From NCBI RefSeq assembly GCF_000272475.1, contig NZ_AKFJ01000017.1, positions 108,438 through 172,437 on the forward strand: a DNA stretch of 64,000 bases, given 5' to 3'. This stretch comes from Novosphingobium sp. Rr 2-17. Its GTDB lineage: Bacteria; Pseudomonadota; Alphaproteobacteria; Sphingomonadales; Sphingomonadaceae. Both the position numbers and the translations under genes were made by a program. This document shows positions 51,482 through 61,360 of this stretch, one piece after another (position 1 is the first letter of the stretch; each line of letters begins with the position of its first letter). The notes under the pieces are model-generated. The model was not told the origin of the DNA. It saw only the letters and a list, made by a program, of their open reading frames with translations, and did no database searches.

Positions 51482-52158
51482 CGCGTTTGCGACTGCTCGG
51501 CGGTCCCAATTCGCCGTTCGTGCGCAAGGTTCTGATCGCCCTGATCGAAAAGGGCCTGCTCGACCAAGTGGACCTGGTGCGCCTTTCGCCACCGGCAACT
51601 TCGATAACCGTCCACGATATGCTGCTGACCCACAATCCCTTGGGAAAGATTCCGGTGCTGACGGTGGGAGATGGTCCCGACCTCTACGAATCCGATCTCA
51701 TTTGCGAGTATCTCGAAGCGACTTTCCCGGATCCAGCCTTGCTGGCCGTGGGGCAGGAGCGCTGGCAGACGCTGCGCTGGAACGCGCTCGGCACAGGCGC
51801 ACTCGAAATGCTGATCTTGTGGCGAGGCGAGCGACTGCGACCGGCAGAGCAGCGGTCGGACGCCACCATAATCGCGTTCGCGGCGAAGCTGAAGGCTGTG
51901 CTCGCCGCGATGGAGCGCGATCTTCCCGCTCTGGCCGCGTCACCGTTCGGACTGGGGCACATCGCATGGGGCTGCTTCCTGGGCTATCTGGACTTTCGCT
52001 TCAACGACCTCGATTGGCGTGGGCAGTGGCCCGATGGTGCCGCCTGGTATGACGCCTTCCTCGAACGACCCAGCGCGGCGGCGACGCTTCCTGATCCCGA
52101 TCCGGCGGCCAGGCCCCATCCTCTAAGGCTTGCCAGACAGCGCCTGACCTGGGGATGA
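51478..52158 (+). CDS. Glutathione S-transferase family protein
   Basis: A 226 aa GST. The N-terminal thioredoxin domain (RLLGGPNSPFVRKVLIAL) has the Ser/Pro glutathione-site pattern SPFVRK and HNPLGKIPVL with the cis-Pro; SDLICEYLE follows the GSH-binding E/S. A helical C-terminal domain completes it. The start is GTG at 51478, overlapping the amidohydrolase TGA, with GGGGAG 7 nt upstream. In aromatic and lignin pathways GSTs cleave ethers or isomerise ring-fission products; which applies here is not known. Confidence 0.9.
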   Translation: MTRLRLLGGPNSPFVRKVLIALIEKGLLDQVDLVRLSPPATSITVHDMLLTHNPLGKIPVLTVGDGPDLYESDLICEYLEATFPDPALLAVGQERWQTLRWNALGTGALEMLILWRGERLRPAEQRSDATIIAFAAKLKAVLAAMERDLPALAASPFGLGHIAWGCFLGYLDFRFNDLDWRGQWPDGAAWYDAFLERPSAAATLPDPDPAARPHPLRLARQRLTWG

Positions 52159-52309
52159 TGGCCGCGCGCTTTCCGGCTTTTGCCACGAACAGCTCCGAAA
52201 CGATGAGATCACGCATAAGGTACCAGAGGTGGGCTGACAAAACTGCAAATCGGGATACGTGAATTTTCCGCCTGACGGAGGTCATGTTCACGTCCAGACA
52301 GGAGCAGAG

Positions 52310-52660
52310 ATGAGCAGACGCCCCCCGCCGGAACCACGGCCCAGCGTTCAAAGCGATGGCGGCCTTGACCGCCATCACGGCGAGAAAACGCTGGCGAAGC
52401 TAGCGCAGCAGTTTGACGTTCACGCGAACCAGATCACGACTTGGCGAGTCCAGTTGCTGGAGGGCGCAGCGGGCGTGTTTGGTGGTGACAGCGCCGCCGA
52501 GGTTGCCGAACCAGTGGTGGCAGCCAAAACCCTGCATACCAAAATAGGGGAACTGACGCTGGCGAATGATTTTTTAGCCGGCGCGCTCGGTAAAGCGGGT
52601 CTTCTTGGCCATAGACATCGGCGCAGTCGACCCAACGGCCACCACAACGAAGGGCGTTGA
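52310..52660 (+). pseudogene. IS3-family orfA transposase remnant
   Basis: 116 codons with a good Shine-Dalgarno (AGGAGCAG). The middle matches IS3 orfA: EKTLAKLAQQFDVHANQITT then WRVQLLEGAAGVFGG, and KIGELTLANDFLAGALGKAG near the end. The first 30 or so codons are out of frame: another frame there reads NHGPAFKAMAALTA, as in intact orfA, so a frameshift lies near 52370. No orfB follows. It is a dead fragment at the downstream edge of the catabolic cluster. Confidence 0.72.
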
Positions 52661-52846
52661 CGATCCCGCTCAGCGCACGACGATCATCCACGTGCCGCCT
52701 GCCGCGCACGTCGGTTGGAAGCCGCGGCTCGATCCGGGCCCACTGCGCATCGGAAAACCAAAAGAATCAGCTATCTCACTGCCTCCTTTATGACCCAGTG
52801 AATCGAGATCTGGCGATTATGGAAAGACCGTTATTGGGTCCGAACC

Positions 52847-54052
52847 CTAAAAATAATCACTCAGAACAATGTTGAATCGTCGCCCATCTGAGGTCACCAC
52901 TGCAATCTGTTGTCCTGCCGGGCCATATCCCATCCGTACTCCCGGCGCTGGATAATTGGGGCTTACTGGAACGCCATTGATGCTGACGATGACATCATTG
53001 TCCCGCAATCCGGCAAACCATGCGGGGCTGTTTCGTGCTACATGGAAAATCTGGATAGTATTTCCACGCCTTTGTGCAGCCAAGCCAGAACGGTCTTTCG
53101 GGAAGACGGCGCTGAGCGAGGCAGCGTCTGGTTTGAGGCGCAGCGTCTTCTGGCCAAGGCTGACCACCGTGTCGAACGCCCGAAGCATCGTCCAGCCTAC
53201 ATAGATCGGAGCCTCCATTCTCCAGTCCTCGATCACTTGTACGGGAACCCCCCTTAAGGTGAAGGAGCCCAACCGCAGGGTTTCGAGCGTGAAGATGGTT
53301 CCCAAGGCGGCGCCTTCGGCACCCATGGTCATTGCGGTGGAGGTCTTTCGCCCTTTGAGAAGGCCAGTGTCACGGGCATAATCGGCGGATATGAGCATGG
53401 GCGCGTCGCTACCCGTATCCAGGATAGCGTCTTCGTGGTGCTTGCCTTCGAGGACCACTCGCAGCGACGGAAAGGTCTTTTCGAAGCCATACAAGGACAA
53501 TACTTCGTGATCAGGCCATGACCGATCGTGCTTACCTGGCAAGCCCCGAATTCGACTGCCTGGCACGTCGATCTGAAAATCAATGTCCTCAAGCACGTCT
53601 TGCCCAAGAACAACCGGGATATCGCGATACGTGCGGCGTGCGAGTTCGGCCAATTCGAAGGCGGCTAGGGTCACGCGTCTTACCGGAATCCCGGAAACCG
53701 CGAACGTGTCCACCTTGTAGAGCGCGCCGGACATCTGTTGGGTAAATGTGTCGGCGGTCGTCGTACCGAGATAGCGCAAATCCATGTCGAGGGCGAGGTC
53801 ATGATCTATGCTGCTCTGCGTCGTGCCGCTATCGACCATCGCATGCATCATTTGCCCGTTCACCTGAACCGGTAGCGACAGACAGTGATCGACATAAGGG
53901 TGCATGGGCGCCCATTCGGGCCGCACTTCGGGGAAAGCAGCGAAGGCGGCATCACCCCAAGTCACATCAGCCAATGCAAGGGCCGAGGCAGCGAAGCCGA
54001 GCGACTTCATCATGGCTCGGCGCGACAAGAAGGGTTCGGTCATGGACTTCAT
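52847..54052 (-). CDS. Secreted pepsin-like aspartic protease with C-terminal PDZ domain
   Basis: A 401 aa protein with a Tat-like signal (LSRRAMMKSLGFAASALALA). Two aspartic-protease lobes are in one chain: AMVDSGTTQSSID in lobe 1 and AILDTGSDAPMLI in lobe 2, each giving one catalytic Asp. PIYVGWTMLRAFDTV is a lobe 2 strand. A PDZ domain (ARNSPAWFAGLRDNDVIVSI) ends it. The ATG at 54052 overlaps the TGA of the outer-membrane factor gene (ATGA), so it is translated with the efflux genes. A role in envelope quality control around the pump is possible but unproven. Confidence 0.82.
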   Translation of the reverse strand: MKSMTEPFLSRRAMMKSLGFAASALALADVTWGDAAFAAFPEVRPEWAPMHPYVDHCLSLPVQVNGQMMHAMVDSGTTQSSIDHDLALDMDLRYLGTTTADTFTQQMSGALYKVDTFAVSGIPVRRVTLAAFELAELARRTYRDIPVVLGQDVLEDIDFQIDVPGSRIRGLPGKHDRSWPDHEVLSLYGFEKTFPSLRVVLEGKHHEDAILDTGSDAPMLISADYARDTGLLKGRKTSTAMTMGAEGAALGTIFTLETLRLGSFTLRGVPVQVIEDWRMEAPIYVGWTMLRAFDTVVSLGQKTLRLKPDAASLSAVFPKDRSGLAAQRRGNTIQIFHVARNSPAWFAGLRDNDVIVSINGVPVSPNYPAPGVRMGYGPAGQQIAVVTSDGRRFNIVLSDYF

Positions 54053-55506
54053 CCTGGTTGCGAAGAGGATGGTTGCAGTCGCGCTGCGTCGCTTGGTGTT
54101 ACGCTCCATCCACCACCTACGGCTCGGATCAGCCCGATCATCGCCTGAAGGCGGCTGGTATGGAGGCGAATGGACGCTCGCTCGGTGCGCAGTGCCGCCG
54201 CTTGTGCCGTCACGACGTCGAGATAATCGGCCGCGCCCTTGCGATAGCGATTGAAGGACAAGCGCTCGACTTGCGCGGCCTGCTGTGCGGCGTGATTCTC
54301 GGCGGCGGCCTCGTCGGCAAGGTAATGAACGCTGGCGAGTTGGTCTTCGACCTCTTGGATGGCACCGAGCACGGTGCCACGATAATTCGCGGTTGCCTTG
54401 GTCCAGTTCGCTTTCGCTTCGGCAAGCCGAGCGCGGTTGCGCCCCCCGTCGAACAAGGAGAGCACCGCGCTCGGGCCGAGCGACCAGAACACGTTGGGCG
54501 CGGAAGCCAGTCCGGCGATCGCCGTGCTCTGCCAGCCGCCCGTCGCACTAAGTGACAGGGCGGGGTAGAACGCGGCCTTGGCAACGCCGATGCGCCGATT
54601 GGCGGCAAACATACGCCGCTCCGCCGCCGCCACATCAGGACGGCGCTGAAGCAAGGTGGAAGGCAGCCCGGCAGGTACCGATGCCACGGCCAGTTCCATC
54701 GTGGAGGGGGCGATCGTAAAGTCCGAAGCGGCGACACCTACGAAGCCGGCGATGGCATGCTCGGTCAGGGCACGGGCCTTGTGCAAGTCCGCAAGTTGCG
54801 CCTGGGCTTCGGCAAGCTGGGTGGCTGACTGGCCGGTTTCCACGCCATCGGCGATCCCGTCGGAGAAACGGCGCTGCGTCATCGCGTCGGCCTTGGCGTA
54901 TGCCTGGACGGTGGTTTCCAGCAGTCCGATCTCGCGGTCGTATCCGCGCAGAGCCACATAGGCCGACGCCAACTGGCTTTGCAGGCTGATGCGCAGAGCG
55001 GCGAGGTCGTCGGCGCTGGCCTGGACTTCCGCCCGGCGCGCCGCCACGCCGTCGCGAACCCGGCCCCACAAATCCGCATCGTAGGACACTTGCCCGCCGA
55101 GCGTATAAGCGCCGTAGAGGTCCGGCTGGTTGGAACCGCGAAGCGGGCGATCGTCGGACTGACGGTTGCGCGTCAGGTCCGTGGTAAGGCCTAGATGCGG
55201 CAGGGCATCGGACCGGGCTTCTCGCAAGTAAGCGCGCGCGGCGTCATAATGCCCGAGCGCTGCGGCAACGGTGGGGCTGCCGGTCTCTACCTGCCCTTCC
55301 AGCCCATCAAGCACAGGGTCGCCGAACACGGTCCACCACTGTTGCACGGGGCCGCTGGCCTGTCCGGGGGCGGCAGGAACCCACGGACCCTGCTCTTTGT
55401 AGGTTGCCGGCGTGGCCAGCGCCGGCGGCTGGTATGCCGGGGCCATCGAACACGCGCCCAGCACCGAAAGACACAATGCTGTTGCGGGCAGGCGCCAGTC
55501 AGGCAT
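54049..55506 (-). CDS. Outer-membrane efflux lipoprotein (NodT/OprM family)
   Basis: A 485 aa protein. The signal peptide with lipobox LGAC (LCLSVLGACSMAP) marks a lipoprotein. The rest is the OEP fold in two repeats: QWWTVFGDPVLDGLEGQV and RRPDVAAAERRMFAANRRIG, with long coiled helices. It forms the trimeric outer-membrane duct of the RND pump encoded upstream. The ATG at 55506 overlaps the adaptor's stop by 8 bp. It is the third gene of the pump unit. Confidence 0.92.
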   Translation of the reverse strand: MPDWRLPATALCLSVLGACSMAPAYQPPALATPATYKEQGPWVPAAPGQASGPVQQWWTVFGDPVLDGLEGQVETGSPTVAAALGHYDAARAYLREARSDALPHLGLTTDLTRNRQSDDRPLRGSNQPDLYGAYTLGGQVSYDADLWGRVRDGVAARRAEVQASADDLAALRISLQSQLASAYVALRGYDREIGLLETTVQAYAKADAMTQRRFSDGIADGVETGQSATQLAEAQAQLADLHKARALTEHAIAGFVGVAASDFTIAPSTMELAVASVPAGLPSTLLQRRPDVAAAERRMFAANRRIGVAKAAFYPALSLSATGGWQSTAIAGLASAPNVFWSLGPSAVLSLFDGGRNRARLAEAKANWTKATANYRGTVLGAIQEVEDQLASVHYLADEAAAENHAAQQAAQVERLSFNRYRKGAADYLDVVTAQAAALRTERASIRLHTSRLQAMIGLIRAVGGGWSVTPSDAARLQPSSSQPG

Positions 55507-56659
55507 GATGTTCGTCCTGGACGTGGACCTGCTCACCGTTGGCGATGGAATCGGGAGGATTGTCCACAATCCGCGCCCCGGCGGCGATGCCCGCCGTCAC
55601 TTCCACCGTGCCGCCATGATCCTGACCGATCGAAACGGCATGGAGCATGATTTTTGAATCCGGGCCTACCGTGGCCACCTGCATTCCCGCTGCACGGAAC
55701 AACAAGGCGCTGGAGGGAACGACGACAGCGCTGCGCTGGCCCGGAACATCGAAGGTGATCTGCGCATAGCCGCCGGGCTTGAGGACCTGCCCGGCGTTGT
55801 CGGCGACGAGTTGGACCTGCAGGGTGCCGGTCTTGGGGTCGATCGAATCCGACGTGCCCACGACACGCGCCACGAAGGTGCGGCCCGGATAGTCCGGCGC
55901 TGCCACGCTCGCGGTGATCCCCGGCCGCATCGCAGCAGAATACGTCTGCGGGACACTGGCGTAGATGCGGATACGGCGCACATCGGCAACGGTGAACATC
56001 GGTTCCTGATTGCTCGCGCCCGGCCCCACGAGATCGCCGATGTCGGCGTTGCGCCCCGTCACCACCCCGGAAAACGGCGCCCGCACGGTTGCGTATGCCT
56101 TGGTCGCGAGAAGACGGTTCAGTTCCGCTTGGGCACCCTCGACGATGGCATGCTGAACCGCAAGATTGCCGTTCTTCTCATCCGCTTCCTGCTGCGAAAC
56201 CGAATGATCGGTTACCAGATCGTTCCAGCGCTGCGCGGTGCTGGCGGCAAGCCCGGCGCCCGCCCTGGCGCGGGCCAGCGCGGCGCGGGCCTGGACGATC
56301 TGCTGGTCCAGCTCCGGCGTATCGACAAGGCCAAGTGGCGTGCCCGCCGCCACTTGCGCACCAATATCCTGTGACCAGGAACGGACATAGCCGTTGACCC
56401 GCGCGAACAGCCGCGCCGAGTTCCACGCCGCCATCGTGCCGGGCAGCGTCAGATTGTCCGAGCCGCCCGACGCCTTGACGGTGACGAGGTGGACGGTCGG
56501 GACCATGCGCGCCTGCGTCCAGTTTCCCGCACTGGCTGTCTCGCTCGATCGGACGACCGCACCTGCGGCAATGATCCCGATGGCGGCTACGACGGCCACG
56601 ATCCCGGCGACTTTGAGGCCGCGAGGCGGCGCGGATGGGGGCAAGTCTTCACTTTGCAT
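55499..56659 (-). CDS. RND efflux periplasmic adaptor (membrane fusion protein)
   Basis: A 386 aa protein anchored by one N-terminal helix (LKVAGIVAVVAAIGIIAAGA). It has the biotinyl-lipoyl-like halves (SARLFARVNGYV; YATVRAPFSGVVTGRNADIG), a coiled helical hairpin between, then beta-barrel and membrane-proximal domains. It links the inner-membrane pump to the outer-membrane duct. ATG at 56659 overlaps the pump gene end by 11 bp; an in-frame TTG at 56665 is also possible. Confidence 0.92.
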   Translation of the reverse strand: MQSEDLPPSAPPRGLKVAGIVAVVAAIGIIAAGAVVRSSETASAGNWTQARMVPTVHLVTVKASGGSDNLTLPGTMAAWNSARLFARVNGYVRSWSQDIGAQVAAGTPLGLVDTPELDQQIVQARAALARARAGAGLAASTAQRWNDLVTDHSVSQQEADEKNGNLAVQHAIVEGAQAELNRLLATKAYATVRAPFSGVVTGRNADIGDLVGPGASNQEPMFTVADVRRIRIYASVPQTYSAAMRPGITASVAAPDYPGRTFVARVVGTSDSIDPKTGTLQVQLVADNAGQVLKPGGYAQITFDVPGQRSAVVVPSSALLFRAAGMQVATVGPDSKIMLHAVSIGQDHGGTVEVTAGIAAGARIVDNPPDSIANGEQVHVQDEHHA

Positions 56660-59600
56660 ATGCAAGCTCTTGGCTGGATTGGGATAGGGAAGTGGCCGGA
56701 GACCGGCGCTTGCGGTGAGCGATCGAGAAGACCACCGGCACGAAGACCAGCGTCGCGACGGTCGCGAAAATGAGGCCGCCGATCACGGCACGACCCAGCG
56801 GGGCGTTCTGCTCGCCGCCCTCTCCCAGACCCAGCGCCATGGGTGCCATGCCGATGATCATGGCGAACGCTGTCATCAGCACCGGTCGGAAACGAGTGGA
56901 GCCAGCCTCGATCGCGGCTTGGACCGCGTCGCCCAGATCGGCCAGTCGTTCGCGAGCGAAGCTGACCACCAGCACCGAGTTCGCGGTCGCGACGCCCATG
57001 CACATGATCGCGCCGGTAAGCGCCGGAACCGAGAGCGGCGTGTGCGTGGCGAAGAGCATCCAGGCGATGCCGGCAAGCGCAGCGGGCAAAGCCGAGATGA
57101 TCACTGTGGGATCGGTCCAGCTTTGGAAGTTGACAACGATCAGCAGGTAAATAAGCGCCACCGCACCCAGCAGCCCGAGTCCCAGGCCGACGAATGCCGT
57201 GTTCATGGTCTCGACCTGACCCCTGAGCTTGACCGTCGAACCCTTAGGCAGGTCGGCATGGGTGTCATCGAGAATCGTCTGGATGTCGGCAGCGACGGCA
57301 CCGAGGTCGCGCCCTTGCGTGGTGGCATAGACGTCGTAGGCAGGCTGGACCGCATAATGCGACACGACAGCGGCGGACGGCTCGCGATGCATCGTGCTCA
57401 GCGCGCCAAGGAGCTGATAGCTGCCCGCGTTCGACCCGGTGACGGGCAGGTTCCCGAGCTGCGTGATGCTGCCCGTCCGGTACTGAGGGGCTTGGACGAC
57501 GATCGGGTACGAAACGCCGTTCTTCGGGTTGAGCCAGAAGGCTGGTGCCACCTGAAAGCTGCCCGCAAGGTTTACCGCCAGACTGCGCGTCACGTCGTTT
57601 TCTGTGATGCCGAGCCGGTTGGCGGCAGTGCGATCGACGTCAAAGCCCAGTTCGGGGTAGTCGCTCGCCTGTTGCAAGCGCACGTCGGCGATGCCGGTCA
57701 CGTGCCGCATCTTCGCCGACAGTTCGTGGGCATAGGCCTCGTTCGCCTTGACGTCCGGGCCCGTCACCATGACGTCGATCGGAGCCGGTGCGCCGAAGTT
57801 CAGGATCTGGCTGATGATATCGGCAGGCAGAAACGAGAAGGTCGAGCCGGGAAAAGCGACGGGCAGCGATTCCCGCAACGCTCTCACATAGCCGGCGGTC
57901 GGGTGGTGACCTTCGGCAAGGGTGATAAGGATGTCGCCGTCCTGCGGGCCGATGCCGCCGGTGTTGGAATAGGCGCGGTTGATGCCCGAGACCGGCAGAC
58001 CGATGTTGTCGACCACCGAAACCAGCTCGCCCGGCGGCACGGTCTTGCGGATGCGGTCCTCGATGTGGTCGAACAGGGCTGCCGTCTCTTCCAGTCGGGT
58101 GCCGACCGGCGCACGAACATGCAGGCTGATCTGGCCCGCATCGATGCTGGGGAAGAAATTACGACCGAGGAACGGAGCCAGCGCCAGAGACAGTAGCATC
58201 ACGGCCAGAAAACACGGGACGAAGATCCGCCGATTTGCCAGCGCGAAACGCAACACCGAAACGTAATATCCACGCATCGCCTCGAAGCGGTGCTCGAAAC
58301 CCCGCTGAAACCTTCGGAATGGATTGCGGCTTTTCGGCCTTCCGGTCATCGCGTCATGGCTGACCATGATGTCTGCAGTGTGCTCTGTCGCATGGTCACG
58401 CAGCAGGTAATTGCTCATCGTCGGCACCAAGGTGCGCGACAGGACGAAGGAGGCGAGCATGGCGAAGACCACCGCCTTTGCCATCGGCGCGAACAGGAAC
58501 CCCGCGATGCCCGGCAGGAAGAACATTGGCACGAAGGCGATGCAGATGCACAGCAACGACACGAACGCAGGCCCCACGATCTGCTCGGCACCGTCGAGGA
58601 TGGCCTGACGGACCGGCTTGCCTTGTTCCAGATGCCAGTTGATGTTCTCGATCGTGACCGTCGCGTCGTCCACGAGAATGCCTACCGCCAGCGCTAGGCC
58701 GCCCAGCGTCATGATGTTGAGCGTTTCCCCCGCTGCCGAAAGCGCGGCGACCGCAGCAAGAATCGCAAGCGGAATGGACGCCGCGATTATGACCGTCGAC
58801 CGCCAGGACCCCAGAAACAGCAGGATCATCAGCGAGGTCAGCACGGCGGCGAGCAAGCCCTCACGCACGACGCCAGAGACGGCAGCTTTTACGAAGAGAG
58901 ACTGATCGGAAAGCAATTGTACTTTCAGGCTGGGCGGCAGTGACTGGCGCATCGTGGGGATCAGCGATTTGACCTGATCGACGATGGCGATGGTCGATGC
59001 CGAACCGGCCTTGAGCACGGTCATGAGGACTGCGCGCCCACCATCCACACGCACTTCGTTGCGCTGGGGCGGCGAGCCGTCATGGACGTGCGCGACGTCG
59101 CCGATAGTGACGGTGGCGCCGTCCTGGGTGCGGATCGGCAGCGCGTTAAGCTGCTGGATCACCTCAGGGCTGTTGTTGAGGCGGATGTTGTATTCGTACT
59201 GGCCGATCTTGGCGGTGCCTGCAGGGACGATCTGGTTCTGTGCCGCCAGGGCCGTCCCCACGTCGGAAGCCGACAAGTGGTGGGCCTGCAGTAAGGCGGG
59301 GTCCAAATCGATCTGGATTTGCCGCTCCCGGCCGCCGTAGGGCGAGGGGATCGCAGCTCCTTTTACCGCTGCGAGCGCGGGGCGGATGAAGTTCTGGCCG
59401 AGGTCGAAGATCTTCTGTTCGGACAAGTCCTTCGCGGACAGCGCCATCTGCAAAATGGGCACCGTCGATGCGTTGTAATTCAGGATCAGCGGCGGCGTCA
59501 TGCCCGGCGGCATTTGCTTAAGCACCGTCTGCGAAACCGAGGTCACTTGCGCCGTGGCGGTGCGAATATCGACGCCGGGCTGGAAGAAGACCTTCACGAT

Positions 59601-59873
59601 GCCGACGCCATTGAGCGACTGGCTCTCGATATGATCAATGTCGTTGACGGTCGTGGAAAGCTGACGCTCGTAGTAATAGACGACGCGGCCCGACATGTCC
59701 TCAGGCGGCAGGCCGCGGTACGTCCAAACGGCAGCGATCACGGGGATGCGGATGTCCGGAAAGATGTCGGTCGGTGTCCGCACCCAAGCGATCGAGCCCG
59801 ACAGAACGATCAGGATCGCCAGGACGACGAACGTATAGGGTTTACTCAGCGCAAGCTTGACGAGGTGCAGCAT
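56649..59873 (-). CDS. RND-family efflux transporter permease
   Basis: A 1074 aa inner-membrane pump with 12 helices and two large periplasmic loops. The start (LVKLALSKPYTFVVLAILIV) and FPDIRIPVIAAVW are like AcrB-type exporters. TM4 carries the proton-relay Asp pair in VGILVDDATVTIEN; TM10/11 has GVATANSVLVVSFAR and FRPVLMTAFAMIIGMAPMAL. A Pro/Arg-rich cytoplasmic loop (TGRPKSRNPFRRFQRGFEHR) lies mid-protein. It exports an unknown compound with its adaptor and duct. The two-component pair lies 120 bp upstream on the same strand and probably controls it. Confidence 0.92.
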   Translation of the reverse strand: MLHLVKLALSKPYTFVVLAILIVLSGSIAWVRTPTDIFPDIRIPVIAAVWTYRGLPPEDMSGRVVYYYERQLSTTVNDIDHIESQSLNGVGIVKVFFQPGVDIRTATAQVTSVSQTVLKQMPPGMTPPLILNYNASTVPILQMALSAKDLSEQKIFDLGQNFIRPALAAVKGAAIPSPYGGRERQIQIDLDPALLQAHHLSASDVGTALAAQNQIVPAGTAKIGQYEYNIRLNNSPEVIQQLNALPIRTQDGATVTIGDVAHVHDGSPPQRNEVRVDGGRAVLMTVLKAGSASTIAIVDQVKSLIPTMRQSLPPSLKVQLLSDQSLFVKAAVSGVVREGLLAAVLTSLMILLFLGSWRSTVIIAASIPLAILAAVAALSAAGETLNIMTLGGLALAVGILVDDATVTIENINWHLEQGKPVRQAILDGAEQIVGPAFVSLLCICIAFVPMFFLPGIAGFLFAPMAKAVVFAMLASFVLSRTLVPTMSNYLLRDHATEHTADIMVSHDAMTGRPKSRNPFRRFQRGFEHRFEAMRGYYVSVLRFALANRRIFVPCFLAVMLLSLALAPFLGRNFFPSIDAGQISLHVRAPVGTRLEETAALFDHIEDRIRKTVPPGELVSVVDNIGLPVSGINRAYSNTGGIGPQDGDILITLAEGHHPTAGYVRALRESLPVAFPGSTFSFLPADIISQILNFGAPAPIDVMVTGPDVKANEAYAHELSAKMRHVTGIADVRLQQASDYPELGFDVDRTAANRLGITENDVTRSLAVNLAGSFQVAPAFWLNPKNGVSYPIVVQAPQYRTGSITQLGNLPVTGSNAGSYQLLGALSTMHREPSAAVVSHYAVQPAYDVYATTQGRDLGAVAADIQTILDDTHADLPKGSTVKLRGQVETMNTAFVGLGLGLLGAVALIYLLIVVNFQSWTDPTVIISALPAALAGIAWMLFATHTPLSVPALTGAIMCMGVATANSVLVVSFARERLADLGDAVQAAIEAGSTRFRPVLMTAFAMIIGMAPMALGLGEGGEQNAPLGRAVIGGLIFATVATLVFVPVVFSIAHRKRRSPATSLSQSSQELAYAK

Positions 59874-59992
59874 GATGATTCCGACGGCAGGGAAGCCGGC
59901 TGCCTAAGACTAAGTTTCGGCAGCGCAGCATCGGGTCGGGCGGCGAATGCGCTTCGCCGCGTCAGCTCGCTAGTGAAAAGAAATTCACGTGG

Positions 59993-61360
59993 TCAGGCGT
60001 TGCGTGGCCGGTTTTTCGCCATTATCCTGACGGTCAGGCCAGGGTTTGCGCCGTCCAGTTCCAGCGAGAATTGGTGCACCTGCACAATCGCCATGACGAT
60101 GCTGAGGCCAAGTCCGGACCCCGTCGTACTAACAGCAGCGGAACCGCGATCGAAGCGACGCAGGATGGCATTTCTTTGGTGGGCAGGAACGCCCGGGCCA
60201 TTGTCCGACACTGAGATATAGGCGGTGTCTTCCATCATCCCGGCGCCAACGATCACGATACCACCGTCCGGCGTGAATTTGATGGCGTTGTCGATGAGGT
60301 TGCTGACCGCTTCGAACAGCAGTTTTTCGTCTCCCTGGGCGATTATTCGCTGCGATACGTTGCATGACAGGACGATGTTTTTGTCTTCAGCAAGCGGGGC
60401 ATAGAGTTCCGCTACCGATGCCGCCAGTTCATCCAGCCTAACTGCGGCAAAGTTGCTGGTGCGTTTGGTCGCCTCCAGTTCTGAAATGCGTAAAAGCGCC
60501 GCGAACCGTTCTATTACGAAGTCAAGTTCGTCGATCGATCGGTCGATCTTTGCTACCTGCTGGGGTGCGAGCCCGGCTTCGCGGCTGGTCCGATAGAGCT
60601 GATTGCGAACATGGGTCAACGGCGTGCGCAAGTCGTGCGCAATGGCATCAGTTACCGATTTGACTTGCCCTACGGTGCGTTCGACTGCGGTGATCATCTG
60701 GTTGACCGTATCCGCGAAGAGGTCGAGCTCGTCGCGACGACCGGTCACCGGCATCCTCGCGTCGAGATGGCCACTAGCGATCGTGCGCGCGACTTGCTGC
60801 AGACGGTTTACCCGCCGCAGGGGACCTATGCTGAGCGCAAGGCTGACCAGCAGGAGCAGCGGCATAATGACAACAGCGCTGACCAGCAGGATTTGCTTCA
60901 TCCGCGTCCTCAGATAGGCGAGCGGGCCGATATCGCGACCGATCAGAATGAATGCGCCCGATGGTGTTCGCCGGACGATAATGCGCAGCGGGTGATCTAT
61001 GCCTTGTGCCGAAGCCACCTCTACCGTCCGGTTTTGCATCATGGCGCCGGGCAGGCGCAGGTTCCCGGCAAGAAGCCTGCCGTCGGGTGTGACAAGCCCG
61101 AAATAATTGAGCCCGCTAATGCTGTTTCCGATCGAACGTTCGATCTGAGCGGGAAGCCGGTTGGTTGGAACGCTGGCCAGGCGCGAAGCCTCGGTATGCA
61201 GCACGCGATCGCTGCGCTGGTTCAATTCGTGGGAGATGAGGCCGTAGATCAGAACCAGCAGGAACAGCAGCCCCGCCATTGCTGCCATTTCCAGCAAAAG
61301 GGCAAGGCGAAACGCGCTTGTCTTGCGGATGTCGCTCCACCTCAGGCGATCAGACCGCAT
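59993..61360 (-). CDS. Sensor histidine kinase
   Basis: A 455 aa membrane kinase. Two transmembrane helices (about 18-40 and 155-180) flank a periplasmic sensor, then HAMP (RRVNRLQQVARTIASG), HisKA with phospho-acceptor H242 in AIAHDLRTPLTH, and HATPase_c with the N box (SNLIDNAIKFTP) and G boxes (VSDNGPGVP; GSGLGLSIV). Its ATG lies inside the response-regulator gene, overlapping by 11 bp, so both are translated together. It likely signals to the RND pump genes that follow on the same strand. Confidence 0.92.
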   Translation of the reverse strand: MRSDRLRWSDIRKTSAFRLALLLEMAAMAGLLFLLVLIYGLISHELNQRSDRVLHTEASRLASVPTNRLPAQIERSIGNSISGLNYFGLVTPDGRLLAGNLRLPGAMMQNRTVEVASAQGIDHPLRIIVRRTPSGAFILIGRDIGPLAYLRTRMKQILLVSAVVIMPLLLLVSLALSIGPLRRVNRLQQVARTIASGHLDARMPVTGRRDELDLFADTVNQMITAVERTVGQVKSVTDAIAHDLRTPLTHVRNQLYRTSREAGLAPQQVAKIDRSIDELDFVIERFAALLRISELEATKRTSNFAAVRLDELAASVAELYAPLAEDKNIVLSCNVSQRIIAQGDEKLLFEAVSNLIDNAIKFTPDGGIVIVGAGMMEDTAYISVSDNGPGVPAHQRNAILRRFDRGSAAVSTTGSGLGLSIVMAIVQVHQFSLELDGANPGLTVRIMAKNRPRNA

